Assembly: GCF_023151555.2 (NCBI RefSeq)
Contig: NZ_CP100425.1
Coordinates: 1,054,001-1,118,000 of the forward strand
Source of the DNA: Photobacterium sp. CCB-ST2H9
GTDB lineage: Bacteria > Pseudomonadota > Gammaproteobacteria > Enterobacterales > Vibrionaceae
DNA length: 64,000 nucleotides
Reading direction: 5' to 3'
Shown here: piece by piece, positions 51,125 through 59,215 of the stretch
Position numbering within the stretch: position 1 is the stretch's first letter
How the letters are laid out: each line of letters starts with the position of its first letter
The notes under the pieces: model-generated
What the model was told of the DNA's origin: nothing
Databases searched by the model: none
Seen by the model: only the letters and a program-made list of their open reading frames with translations
Translations under genes and position numbers: made by a program

Positions 51125-52117
51125 TTATTGTACAAGTTCGTTGCCCGACTGTTCTCCATTTGCAAAACGACTGAGATTCGTGAGCGTCGTATCGGCAATA
51201 TTCGCCAGTGCTTCTTCGGTCAGGAAGGCCTGGTGTCCGGTGAACAGAACGTTGTGGCATGAGGATAGGCGACGGAAAACATCATCCTGAATCACGTCAT
51301 TGGATTTATCTTCGAAGAACAGATCTTTTTCGTTTTCGTAAACATCCACACCCAGAGCGCCGATTTTCTGGCTCTTCAGAGCTTCAATCGCATCTTTGGA
51401 GTTGATCAGTTCGCCGCGGCTGGTGTTGATGATCATGACACCATCTTTCATTTTGCCGAACGAAGCAGCATTCAGCATATGATAGTTTTCTTTGCTCATC
51501 GGGCAATGAAGGGTAATGACATCTGCTTTGCTGTAAATGTCTTCAAGCGTGGTATAGGTTGCGCCCAGTTTTAAAGCTTCCGGATTCTCGAATGGATCGT
51601 AGGCCAGAAGGTTCATCCCCAGTCCTTTCAGGATATGCATGGTGGCGATACCAATCCGGCCGGTACCGATGACACCAACGGTTTTACCGTAGAAATTGAA
51701 ACCGGTCAGGCCATCCAGCGAGAAATTTGCATCCCGGGTGCGCTGGTAAGCACGGTGAATTTTCCGGTTCAGACTCAGCATCAGGCCGATAGTGTGTTCT
51801 GCAATGGCCTGAGGCGAATAGGCCGGTACACGCACAACCTGAACACCATACATTCGGGCTGCATCTAAATCGACTTTATCAAATCCGGCGCAGCGCATGG
51901 CAATGATACGCACACCCAGCAGAGACAGCGCTTCAATCACAGGTTTACTCAAATCGTCGTTCACAAAAGCACAGACGGCATCGTAGCCGTGGGCCAGTTT
52001 AACCGTTTGAAGATTCAGCTGAATGTCAAAGAAGTCGAGGTCCAGGTTAAATTGCTGGTTACTTTTATTGAATGAAATCTGGTCGTACTTTTTTGCACTG
52101 AACACGGCGACTTTCAT
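51125..52117 (-). CDS. ldhA: Fermentative D-lactate dehydrogenase
   Basis: Reduces pyruvate to D-lactate with NADH during fermentation. The 330 residues (E. coli LdhA 329) are a D-2-hydroxyacid dehydrogenase. The substrate domain has IAMRCAGFDKVDLDAA; the NAD fold is TVGVIGTGRIGIATMHILKG; the catalytic Arg is in INTSRGELINSKDA and the His in VLFTGHQAFLTEEAL. The start is the second of two adjacent ATGs because GGGAG is 6 bases before it. It is divergent from the DUF945 gene. Confidence 0.96.
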   Translation of the reverse strand: MKVAVFSAKKYDQISFNKSNQQFNLDLDFFDIQLNLQTVKLAHGYDAVCAFVNDDLSKPVIEALSLLGVRIIAMRCAGFDKVDLDAARMYGVQVVRVPAYSPQAIAEHTIGLMLSLNRKIHRAYQRTRDANFSLDGLTGFNFYGKTVGVIGTGRIGIATMHILKGLGMNLLAYDPFENPEALKLGATYTTLEDIYSKADVITLHCPMSKENYHMLNAASFGKMKDGVMIINTSRGELINSKDAIEALKSQKIGALGVDVYENEKDLFFEDKSNDVIQDDVFRRLSSCHNVLFTGHQAFLTEEALANIADTTLTNLSRFANGEQSGNELVQ

Positions 52118-52294
52118 CATGGTCTCCCGGAGAAGTAAAATTGTGATCCAACCGCAACTTTCCCACAGTCAATGGCGTAAGACAAGCAGAATAGTCGTGT
52201 CGTTAGGGCGATAAAAGTCCTTGATCCATAGAGCAAAGATAGGGTTTGTAATACACTCTTTGCATTCAACCCGAAATAATCATTGGAAACAGAT

Positions 52295-53614
52295 ATGTTA
52301 GGAAAAGTTGGTGCGGTTGCCGGTGCGGTGGCTGTCGCATTGTGCTGGCCATTAGCCGTCGGTCAGATTGGTGAACGTATTTATCAGGACACAGTCGGAG
52401 AGTACGACAGTCCTTATGTTGAAGTGACAACGGAAAGCTACGATCGCGGTTATCTGAGTTCGCATGCCATTTCTAAAATTGCGCTCAAATCCAGTTGGAA
52501 AGATCTGTTTGAAGAGCAGGGCTGGCCAACTGAATGGCACATTGCCCATGACATCCGGCATGGTTTGTTTGGTCTGTCGTCTGACAGTACGCTGGTCGTT
52601 GATGACGCCGTGGCGCCTCAGGTGACAGCTTGGTGGGGAAGTGATGCTGTACCACTGACACTCAAGACAACCACATTACTGACCCGAAAAACGGACCTCA
52701 GTTTAACGCTGAATCCTTTCGTCTATCAGGATGAGGAAGGCAATACCTTCAAGTCTGAGCCCTGGACTTTCACCGGAGAAGTCTCTGCTGACGGTAACGG
52801 TCATTTCAGCTATGCCCTGAAAGATGCACAATTGAAAACAATCACCGATGAAAGCATGCATGTGTCTGGCCTGCAGGGCGGCGGTCAAGGCCGATGGGAT
52901 GGTGGTTTCTGGATTGGTGATCAGCACCTTCAGCTGGATAAGCTGCGGTTTACGAATCACCTGACCGAACAGTCTGTTGACCTGGACACCATCAAAGTGT
53001 CTTCGGTTAATACATTGATGCAAGGTGAGCAAGCGGCCGAAGAGAAGGCAACCACCAATACGACACTGAATAACAGAAACCAGCTGAGTGTGTCTTCTCT
53101 GCTCAGTCTGGACGGTAAGCAGTACCAGAATTTCAATGTGGATTTGCTGCTGGCGGATCTGAATTATGACGCAGTGACTCGCCTGAGTGTCATGGGTGAA
53201 GATCTGGACGGGGAGCTCACGCAGGAGCAAGCTCAGGATGTCATACTGGCGCTGGATTTACTGATTGCCAAAGGGTTGATGGTGAATCTGAAGGACATCA
53301 GCATTGAGGCACCGGAAGGGCCGGTTGCCGGGCATGTCCGGCTAACCGTACAGCCCGGTTTAGCGAGAGCTTCTCAAAATCTGTCGCAAATTTCTTCAAA
53401 ACTGGATGGTGAATTCTATTTGGAATTTCCGTCTGTGTTGTTGAATACCGTTGAAGGCATGGAAGCGCAAACTGAACGACTGGTGCAGAGTGGTGTGCTC
53501 ACCCTGAAAGAAGACAGAGCTTATCTGTCGCTCAAACTGGAAGGTGACAAGGTGATTCTGGGGAATGGTGACCAGTTGCCATTGACCATGTTCATGAGCC
53601 TGCTTCTTTCTTAA
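52295..53614 (+). CDS. DUF945 family protein (YdgA-like)
   Basis: A 439-residue protein of the DUF945/YdgA group. The N-terminal hydrophobic segment (KVGAVAGAVAVALCWPLAVG, about 4-23) is a signal anchor, followed by the family-typical YDSPYVEVTTESYDRGYLSS. The remainder is beta-rich, with repeated hydrophobic/polar alternation, suggesting a periplasmic or inner-membrane-anchored protein. Function is unknown. The ATG at 52295 is chosen over the in-frame TTG at 52283. Confidence 0.8.
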   Translation: MLGKVGAVAGAVAVALCWPLAVGQIGERIYQDTVGEYDSPYVEVTTESYDRGYLSSHAISKIALKSSWKDLFEEQGWPTEWHIAHDIRHGLFGLSSDSTLVVDDAVAPQVTAWWGSDAVPLTLKTTTLLTRKTDLSLTLNPFVYQDEEGNTFKSEPWTFTGEVSADGNGHFSYALKDAQLKTITDESMHVSGLQGGGQGRWDGGFWIGDQHLQLDKLRFTNHLTEQSVDLDTIKVSSVNTLMQGEQAAEEKATTNTTLNNRNQLSVSSLLSLDGKQYQNFNVDLLLADLNYDAVTRLSVMGEDLDGELTQEQAQDVILALDLLIAKGLMVNLKDISIEAPEGPVAGHVRLTVQPGLARASQNLSQISSKLDGEFYLEFPSVLLNTVEGMEAQTERLVQSGVLTLKEDRAYLSLKLEGDKVILGNGDQLPLTMFMSLLLS

Positions 53615-53764
53615 GACCGATTCATCGGCAACAGCAATGCATAAAATAGAATGTTTCGATTTAGACATTTTGCTGAGATCGACGACACTTAAGTTATCGG
53701 CGCAGGGATAAGAAGTAAGTGAACGTCCTGCCTGCGAGTCTAAGAAAATCATTCAGGGGGATGC

Positions 53765-54181
53765 ATGGAGTCTATCAAAGTCAGAGATTACATGAATACA
53801 CGGCCAGTCACTTTCGAAGCTGGTATGTCACTGTCTAAAGCTTTGGACAAAATGCTGACATCCAAGCAGATTGGCGGGCCTGTAATTGATGAATATCGAA
53901 GAGTCGTGGGCTTTGTGTCAGAACAGGATTTTATTCAGAAACTGTTGAAGGTCGGTTATCACTGTCAGGATACTCATACCGTTGGTGATGTCATGCGAAC
54001 GGAGGTACTGACGGTCACTCCGGACACCAGCATCATCGAGCTGGCGGACACTATGTCCGGTCAGAAACCGAAGCTTTACCCGGTCGTTGAGGGCGGGCGT
54101 CTGGTTGGCATTATTACCCGCCGGGATGTGCTGTCAGCGATTAGTGATCAAATCAGTGACTGTTTCAAGCATCCGGTTTAA
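53765..54181 (+). CDS. Tandem CBS-domain protein
   Basis: A 138-residue cytosolic protein made almost wholly of two CBS motifs (about 7-60 with VRDYMNTRPVTFEAGMSL, and about 72-130 with VGDVMRTEVLTVTPDTSI). Such Bateman modules bind adenosyl nucleotides and often act as stand-alone sensors. Its ligand is not evident. GGGGG lies before the ATG at 53765. Its terminator at 54203-54229 is the last host feature before the prophage. Confidence 0.88.
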   Translation: MESIKVRDYMNTRPVTFEAGMSLSKALDKMLTSKQIGGPVIDEYRRVVGFVSEQDFIQKLLKVGYHCQDTHTVGDVMRTEVLTVTPDTSIIELADTMSGQKPKLYPVVEGGRLVGIITRRDVLSAISDQISDCFKHPV

Positions 54182-54202
54182 GAACTGACAGTTTACACAT
54201 CA

Positions 54203-54229
54203 ACAAGGCGCCTCCGGGCGCTTTTTTAT
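54203..54229 (+). terminator. Terminator of the CBS-domain gene
   Basis: Stem AGGCGCC / GGGCGCTT-type with a TCC loop and a T run; the last host-like element before the integrase. Confidence 0.8.
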
Positions 54230-54303
54230 ATGGTTCACGATGGTCTGTTGTGGTTTAACAGATTGATTTTGATTGGTTTTTGTTGGGTTTGTTTGTCGTG
54301 GAA

Positions 54304-54340
54304 GTCCATAAAAGGCTATGTTTGTGGACATTATGTGGAC
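54304..54340. promoter_or_regulatory. Probable integrase arm sites at attL
   Basis: GTGGAC occurs at 54324-54329 and 54335-54340, 11 bases apart, with an inverted GTCCA at 54304-54308. The second copy lies in the last codons of the integrase gene. They resemble the TGTGGAC arm-type sites I recall for P2-family integrases. The crossover core itself was not identified; it should lie between 54182 and 54304. Confidence 0.45.
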
Positions 54341-55326
54341 GCCATATTCTCTATTTTGCTTAATGGATTGAGGTGTACCGCATCAAGAAGGTGATCGGGG
54401 GCTAAGTGTGCGTATGTCATTGTTTGCGATATATTCGCATGACCGAGAATGTCACGTAGAGTTAGGATGTTACCGCCTCCCATAACAAAGTGGCTTGCAA
54501 AGGTATGCCTTAGCACATGTGCTTTTTGTCCTTTAGGTAAGCCGAAATCAAGCTTATCCAATATGTCATACAGTTCTGCCTGTGGATCGTATGAAAAAAC
54601 ATCACTTCCTGTTTTAGGATATATGCGTTCATACAGTTCTTTACTGATTGGAACTGTTCTTGGTTTTCCTGTTTTAGTATTAGTAAACCGGATACGGTAC
54701 GGGGATAGATTTGTTGCTTTTAACGTGACAGTTTCTCGCCATCTTGATCCTGTTGCTAAACATATCTCGACAACTTTTCTCAGTTCATCATTGTGGTTCA
54801 CTGCACTAAGCAACTGATTAATTTGGCTATCAGTTAAGAATGTCATTTCACACGGAACTATTTTTGGAAGTTTAAAGCCTTTGATAGGGTGTTTGCCTGT
54901 GTAGTCTCCAGTAGAAATAAGAACAGTGAACACATTACTCACGGTACTTATCAAGCGTCGGACGGTTGAAGCTTTATTTCCTTTTTCAAATCGGAAGTGC
55001 ACCCAGTCGGAAAGTAACTTAAAGTCGATTTTGTCCGCTGTAGGGTCACCTAATTCAGAACATATTAACTGAAGCTTTTCTAAGTAGTTATCAGAAGTTC
55101 TTTTAAATTGACCTGATTTTTTCCACCATATATCAATCAGTTCAGATAACTTTCTGTTATCGACTGGAAGGCCAAGCCACTCTTTGTTATGGGCCTTTGC
55201 AAGAATATGTTTTTCGTAAGCTAATGCTTCGGATTTCTTATCAAATTTCCGTCTGAAGCGTTTGCCATCCCTCCCGGCTGGTCTGATATCGACCAGCCAT
55301 TTATCCCCATCTTTTTTGATGCTCAT
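54331..55326 (-). CDS. int: Prophage tyrosine integrase
   Basis: Site-specific recombinase for integration and excision. It has 331 residues. The N-terminal arm-binding region (MSIKKDGDKWLVDIRPAGR, then GKRFRRKF) is of the P2/186 integrase style, followed by a SAM-like core-binding domain (about 55-150). The catalytic domain has the first Arg in TGSRWRETV, HxxR as HVLRHTFASH, the second His in LGHANISQT, and the nucleophile Tyr in MTYAHLAP. It is read towards the left prophage end and overlaps the repressor gene by 4 bases. Codon use looks AT-rich compared with the structural genes. Confidence 0.93.
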   Translation of the reverse strand: MSIKKDGDKWLVDIRPAGRDGKRFRRKFDKKSEALAYEKHILAKAHNKEWLGLPVDNRKLSELIDIWWKKSGQFKRTSDNYLEKLQLICSELGDPTADKIDFKLLSDWVHFRFEKGNKASTVRRLISTVSNVFTVLISTGDYTGKHPIKGFKLPKIVPCEMTFLTDSQINQLLSAVNHNDELRKVVEICLATGSRWRETVTLKATNLSPYRIRFTNTKTGKPRTVPISKELYERIYPKTGSDVFSYDPQAELYDILDKLDFGLPKGQKAHVLRHTFASHFVMGGGNILTLRDILGHANISQTMTYAHLAPDHLLDAVHLNPLSKIENMAST

Positions 55327-56090
55327 AGAGACCTCATCACCATTGCAGCACGGCCGATGACTTTAAGGCGTTTAAGATCATCACCTGCCATTTCAAAGCT
55401 TTCGTAGTTCGGGTTGTCTGATACTACGGTGTAGCTTTGCTTTAAAATGTTCCACTTTAGTCGTTTCACATAAACCATTTCATCAATTCGGATGACATAG
55501 ACCCCGTCTTTGACAGGTTCAGTTAGTTCTCTGGTGTCAACAAGAATTCGATCACCATCGTCCATTGTCGGCAACATGCTTTCACCCGAGCAAAAGACGA
55601 TTGCGGAATATTCAGGGAGAAGGCCAAGGCTACGAACAAGGGCTGTAGATACAGTAAACACGCTAGTTTGATACTCTGTATTGCTAAGACAGCCAGCACC
55701 AGCGGCTGCTTGTACGTTAAATTCTGGAATGTCTATGGTGTCTGCTTCATGAACAGGTAAAGCTTCAAAAATTGCTGAAGCGTTGGGTTCTTTTGAATCA
55801 AAAAGTGAAGGCTTCTTGTACTCAAGCTCTCTGTACTTGTCACCTGTTTTCCTTAGGCTGTTTATTGTTTCCGGTAAGTGGTTTTTTTCATACTCTGAAC
55901 CATGCAAGTCAATTAAAGTTTTTTGCGCATTCTCATGAAAGTTAGAGATATGGTACTCCACCGCGCTACCTTTACCCTGAGCTTTTCTTTTTAACCAGTT
56001 GTTTCTATTTGCCTTTACGCTTACTCCTTGTCGGCTGCTTGGCATGCCTTCTATCTCAACTAGTTCTGTTGACAAAAACCACTCACGCAT
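55323..56090 (-). CDS. LexA-like prophage repressor with Mu-type DNA-binding domain
   Basis: A 255-residue repressor. The N-terminus (REWFLSTELVEIEGMPSSRQ then GVSVKANRNNWLKRKAQGKG) matches the Mu repressor/transposase-type winged helix and not a Xre helix-turn-helix. The C-terminal half is a peptidase S24 domain: candidate Ala-Gly cleavage site VQAAAGAG (A130-G131), catalytic Ser171 in CSGESMLPTM and Lys209 in MVYVKRLKW. RecA-stimulated self-cleavage, and so SOS induction of the prophage, is inferred from these residues. It forms an operon with int and is divergent from the Cox-like gene. Confidence 0.88.
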   Translation of the reverse strand: MREWFLSTELVEIEGMPSSRQGVSVKANRNNWLKRKAQGKGSAVEYHISNFHENAQKTLIDLHGSEYEKNHLPETINSLRKTGDKYRELEYKKPSLFDSKEPNASAIFEALPVHEADTIDIPEFNVQAAAGAGCLSNTEYQTSVFTVSTALVRSLGLLPEYSAIVFCSGESMLPTMDDGDRILVDTRELTEPVKDGVYVIRIDEMVYVKRLKWNILKQSYTVVSDNPNYESFEMAGDDLKRLKVIGRAAMVMRSL

Positions 56091-56109
56091 AATTCACAAT
56101 CCTTTTTTG

Positions 56110-56139
56110 TTGACTTCTGTTTTCCTTAAGATCTATTAT
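56110..56139 (+). promoter_or_regulatory. Rightward early prophage promoter
   Basis: TTGACT (56110-56115) and TATTAT (56134-56139) with an 18-base spacer. The left arm of the repressor-type inverted repeat (TGTTTTCCTTA, 56118-56128) lies in the spacer, so repressor binding would block it. Confidence 0.65.
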
Positions 56140-56160
56140 GAATGGCAACTAAGGAAAACA
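56118..56160. promoter_or_regulatory. Lysogeny-switch inverted repeat (operators)
   Basis: Two perfect 11-bp arms, TGTTTTCCTTA (56118-56128) and TAAGGAAAACA (56150-56160), are separated by 21 bases. They sit between the divergent repressor and Cox-like genes. A leftward promoter (TTTGTT with CATAAT about 16 bases on, minus strand) would overlap the right arm. Each arm is a candidate half or full operator. Confidence 0.65.
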
Positions 56161-56202
56161 AAGTGACTTTATTGGCAATAAAGGTCAATGATAGGTGAAA
56201 AA

Positions 56203-56439
56203 ATGAAATCAGAAAACAACATCCGTCAACATTCTGCGCCATTTGTTACCCCTCAGATGTATGCAGAGATAACCGGGCAGACCCTTGATGCTGTTCGCGG
56301 CCAGATAAAACGGGGCATGTTGCCTTTATTGAAGCGTGAAAGACACGAACGAGGCTTGAACTTCATCAACATGAGAGCGCTTGAGTTATTGGCTTTAGAG
56401 CAGGCTGAACAATATCAAGATTGGAAGTCAGCAATTTAA
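56203..56439 (+). CDS. Cox/Apl-like early regulator
   Basis: A 78-residue protein with a predicted MerR/excisionase-like winged helix: FVTPQMYAEITGQTLDAVRG then QIKRGMLPLLKRER. First gene to the right of the lysogeny switch, transcribed away from the repressor, as Cox/Apl genes are in P2-type phages, where they repress the lysogenic promoter and act as excisionase. That role is inferred. The start at 56203 (MKSENN) has AGGTG six bases upstream; the ATG at 56188 has no good site. Confidence 0.75.
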   Translation: MKSENNIRQHSAPFVTPQMYAEITGQTLDAVRGQIKRGMLPLLKRERHERGLNFINMRALELLALEQAEQYQDWKSAI

Positions 56440-56450
56440 GGAGGGTAGTC

Positions 56451-56639
56451 ATGGATCCGATTCACGCCCCTTGCCCCGACATGGCTGGGATGGTCAATCC
56501 TGACCCGAAGAAACGCCAGCGTGCCCGGTTCCTGCTGGGAAAATTGCGGGAAAAGCACGGGATACGAAAGCGCACCTACACACCCCGCCCGCTGAATTAC
56601 AAATGTACGCCGTCCGGCTGTTATGAGGTTCAAGAGTAA
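56451..56639 (+). CDS. Small prophage protein, unknown
   Basis: A 62-residue basic protein (MDPIHAPCPDMAGMVNPDPK, then many Lys/Arg: KKRQRARFLLGKLREK). It contains three cysteines and a Pro-rich tail before CTPSGCYEVQE. GGAGG lies 8 bases before the ATG. Its stop overlaps the start of the replication gene by one base (TAATG), so it is cotranslated with it. It might aid replication or transcription; no family is recognised. Confidence 0.65.
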   Translation: MDPIHAPCPDMAGMVNPDPKKRQRARFLLGKLREKHGIRKRTYTPRPLNYKCTPSGCYEVQE

Positions 56640-58420
56640 TGCAACACGGTACTGTTTTTACTCGTCATTTCTTAAAGCGACTTCCGCAAATCGTCCGTCA
56701 GGATATCCGCACCAAAATAGCCAGCCGCCAGCAGCGCGGCGGGGCTACCCGTGACAATCTCGACCGCTTCGCCGATGAGGCGGTCAAGTTCGGTCTGAAA
56801 GTCGCGCCCTTCATTGAAGACAAGTTTTCCTTTGTGGACTTCCGCAACCGGGTCAAGTCCGAGCGCCTGACCCACCACATCCTGATGAAAGATGAGGCGG
56901 TGCGTAAGCTGGCCCGTCTGGTCGCTGATGAGAATATGCAGGCAATGCAGGACATTGACCCGCAGGTTTTTGACAGCTTTCTGTCTGCCATGAAGCACAT
57001 CTATTCAGTCTTGGCTGAGAACCTTCGCGCCATTTCCGTCAACCCGCCAGTCATGCCGGGCGACAAGATGGAAGAAGAACGGGCCGAGCAAGAACTCACG
57101 GCTTCAGTGCTGAAAATGCAGTCTGAAGAATGGATTGAGCGCCGCCTGATGCACCTGCGTTCCCAGTACATCGAGTACGCACAGATTGCCCTTGAGCGCG
57201 TTGGCGACAAGGGGCACCAGTCGAAATACATTTCCTATCCGTCGTTCCAGAACTGGAAGAACAAGCAGCGTGAAGCGGAGCGGTTCATCCAGAACACCGT
57301 CGTTTACAACGAGGCCACCGGGGAGCACTTCGACCTTGAAGAAGTGATCAAACGCACCACGGCCAACCCGGAAAACCGCCGGATTGAAATGATGGTGCGC
57401 TCCCGCGGCTTTGAAGAGCTGGCGCTGGATTTAGGTTATACGGCGTTGTTCCTGACATGGACGCTGCCAAGCAGATATCACCGCAACTCGAAGAAGTGGA
57501 ACGGCGCGAGCGTCAAAGAAGGCCACGGTAACCTGATGCAGCAGTGGGCGCAGGCCCGTGCCCTGATTGCCAAAGAAGATATTCACTACTTCGGCTTTCG
57601 CGTGGCAGAGCCGCACAAGGACGGCACCAGTCACGGCCATTACTTCCTGTTCTGCCATCCGAAAGACAAAGACACCCTGATTAACATCATTTCCGGCGTC
57701 GCAACCGCTGAAGACCGGGACGAGCTGGGACAGGATATTTCCCCGCGCTTTGACGTCAAGGAAGCTGACCCGGTCAAGGGCGGCGCGACGGCGTACATCG
57801 CGAAGTACGTTTCCAAAAACATCAACGGTCAGCACATGCCGGAAACCGAAGCCGAAGAAAGCGCGTTTCGGGTTCGGGCGTGGGCGTCCGTGCACCGTAT
57901 CCGCCAGTTCCAGCAGTTCGGCGGCGAACCTGTGTCCCTGTGGCGTCATCTGCGCCGGGCTACTGAAGAACAAACCCGCATTGATCCCAAACTCGAAGCC
58001 CTGCGACAGGCGGCGGATTCCTCCAAGTGGTCGCTGTTTTGCCAGCTCGCCACCGATGCCCGGCTGGCCTATGAAGAAAAACAAAACCAGTACGGCGAAA
58101 CCGTGAAGAAAGCCATCGGCTTTCACTGGTTCTCTGAAGGGGTGAGCACCTTTATTGCGACCTGCAGCGAGACTTACCGATTAGTGAAAAAGTCTGAGTT
58201 GGGGGCGCTTTTAGAGTCGCGGAGCGGCTCCCCTTGGAGCACTGAAAATAACTGTAACTCCCAGCTCGGAGAGCACCTTCAACGGGTGACCGGATGGAGC
58301 CTTGCCGGGGTGCAGTGCCTGATAAATCCCCTGTTGGCCGGGGCCAAAGTGCCAATTGATAAAGACTGCCAGCTCAAGCTGGCAAACAACCGAATCGTGA
58401 TGACCAGAGGAGAACTGTGA
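56639..58420 (+). CDS. Rolling-circle replication initiator (P2 gpA / PM2 P12 type)
   Basis: A 593-residue HUH endonuclease that would nick the replication origin. Three motifs appear in order: motif I LFLTWTLPSRY (about 270-280); motif II with the metal-binding HUH in PHKDGTSHGHYFLF (His332-Gly-His334); and motif III with two tyrosines in ATAYIAKYVSKNI (Tyr386 and Tyr390). Two tyrosines four residues apart define the phiX174 gpA/P2 gpA/PM2 P12 group, which re-initiate in a rolling circle. The N-terminal 250 residues are helical with no family recognised. It starts one base inside the previous stop. Confidence 0.9.
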   Translation: MQHGTVFTRHFLKRLPQIVRQDIRTKIASRQQRGGATRDNLDRFADEAVKFGLKVAPFIEDKFSFVDFRNRVKSERLTHHILMKDEAVRKLARLVADENMQAMQDIDPQVFDSFLSAMKHIYSVLAENLRAISVNPPVMPGDKMEEERAEQELTASVLKMQSEEWIERRLMHLRSQYIEYAQIALERVGDKGHQSKYISYPSFQNWKNKQREAERFIQNTVVYNEATGEHFDLEEVIKRTTANPENRRIEMMVRSRGFEELALDLGYTALFLTWTLPSRYHRNSKKWNGASVKEGHGNLMQQWAQARALIAKEDIHYFGFRVAEPHKDGTSHGHYFLFCHPKDKDTLINIISGVATAEDRDELGQDISPRFDVKEADPVKGGATAYIAKYVSKNINGQHMPETEAEESAFRVRAWASVHRIRQFQQFGGEPVSLWRHLRRATEEQTRIDPKLEALRQAADSSKWSLFCQLATDARLAYEEKQNQYGETVKKAIGFHWFSEGVSTFIATCSETYRLVKKSELGALLESRSGSPWSTENNCNSQLGEHLQRVTGWSLAGVQCLINPLLAGAKVPIDKDCQLKLANNRIVMTRGEL

Positions 58421-58728
58421 TGATTCAAACCATGACCGCCGAGCAGCTACGCCACGCAGAAAAAGCCATTGAGACCGCTGAAGCCCTGTCAGTGGAGGTG
58501 AAAGCGGAGATAGAAAAGCTCAAGGCACTGGATATGAAAGTGCTGGTGAAAAAGGTCTCTGCCGTGATGTTCAGCGGCGGCTCCCTGAGCTTGGAGGCGA
58601 TCGGCCTGCCGGGTGATTTCTTCGAAAAGCTGGAAATGCTCGACGGGATCAGCGCGAAAGCTCGTGCTGGCTATCGGGCCGAAGTGCAAGCCCGCTTGGC
58701 ACAAATGGCCGGGGGCGAAGATGAGTAA
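58420..58728 (+). CDS. Prophage protein, helical, unknown
   Basis: A 102-residue acidic protein, mostly helical, with a heptad-like N-terminal half (AEQLRHAEKAIETAEALSVE, KAEIEKLKAL) that may be a coiled coil, and an Ala/Arg-rich C-terminus. AGAGGAG lies 7 bases before the ATG at 58420, which overlaps the replication stop (TGATG). No family is recognised. Its place between replication and structural genes does not settle its role. Confidence 0.7.
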   Translation: MIQTMTAEQLRHAEKAIETAEALSVEVKAEIEKLKALDMKVLVKKVSAVMFSGGSLSLEAIGLPGDFFEKLEMLDGISAKARAGYRAEVQARLAQMAGGEDE

Positions 58729-59215
58729 GAACCCGACCCGCGGCTATATCCGCTGCACCGTGCCGGACTGTGGCGAGGTCTGCACGGTTCACATGACCGG
58801 GGAGCACCGCCTGATGGAATCCGGCGAGCCGCCGAAGAACCCCCGCAACATCGGCAAGCTCTATTATCGCTGCCCCCGGTGCGGGAACAGTACAAACAGC
58901 AGTGCCATGCATGAATACATTGAAAAGCACAAAGTGGAAACGGTTCAGGAACTGGGGGAAACACCCATTGAAACAGTCAGGGAAACCGTTCCGGCTTCGG
59001 TTCAAACTGTTCACGAAACGCTCCCCGTGAGCGTTTCCCAAACCAGTGATGACGGGTTTCCAGCGTTAATGGAGCCTGAGAAAAACACCCCGAAAATCCA
59101 CTGGAAAACCCTGTATCCGTGGTTCATCGGGTTATTTGTACTGGTAATGATTTTGATTGGTCTGAGTAAAGGAAAGAAAGATGACAGCGACAGCGGAAAA
59201 CTTGCAACAAACTGA
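58721..59215 (+). CDS. Zinc-ribbon single-TM prophage protein
   Basis: A 164-residue protein starting MSKNPTRGYIRC. Cysteines C12, C17 (and C21) and the pair C51/C54 (YRCPRCGNS) form a probable zinc ribbon. A Glu/Thr/Val-rich linker (VETVQELGETPIETVRETVP) follows, then a TM segment near the C-terminus (WFIGLFVLVMILIGL) and a charged tail. The start overlaps the previous gene by 8 bases, and its 3' end overlaps the next gene by 35 bases. It may be a virion or host-membrane protein; the family is not recognised. Confidence 0.75.
   Translation: MSKNPTRGYIRCTVPDCGEVCTVHMTGEHRLMESGEPPKNPRNIGKLYYRCPRCGNSTNSSAMHEYIEKHKVETVQELGETPIETVRETVPASVQTVHETLPVSVSQTSDDGFPALMEPEKNTPKIHWKTLYPWFIGLFVLVMILIGLSKGKKDDSDSGKLATN

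Noticed and set aside
57431..58126. 231-codon minus-strand frame opposite the replication gene
   Set aside because: Antisense to the HUH initiator motifs; no independent support.
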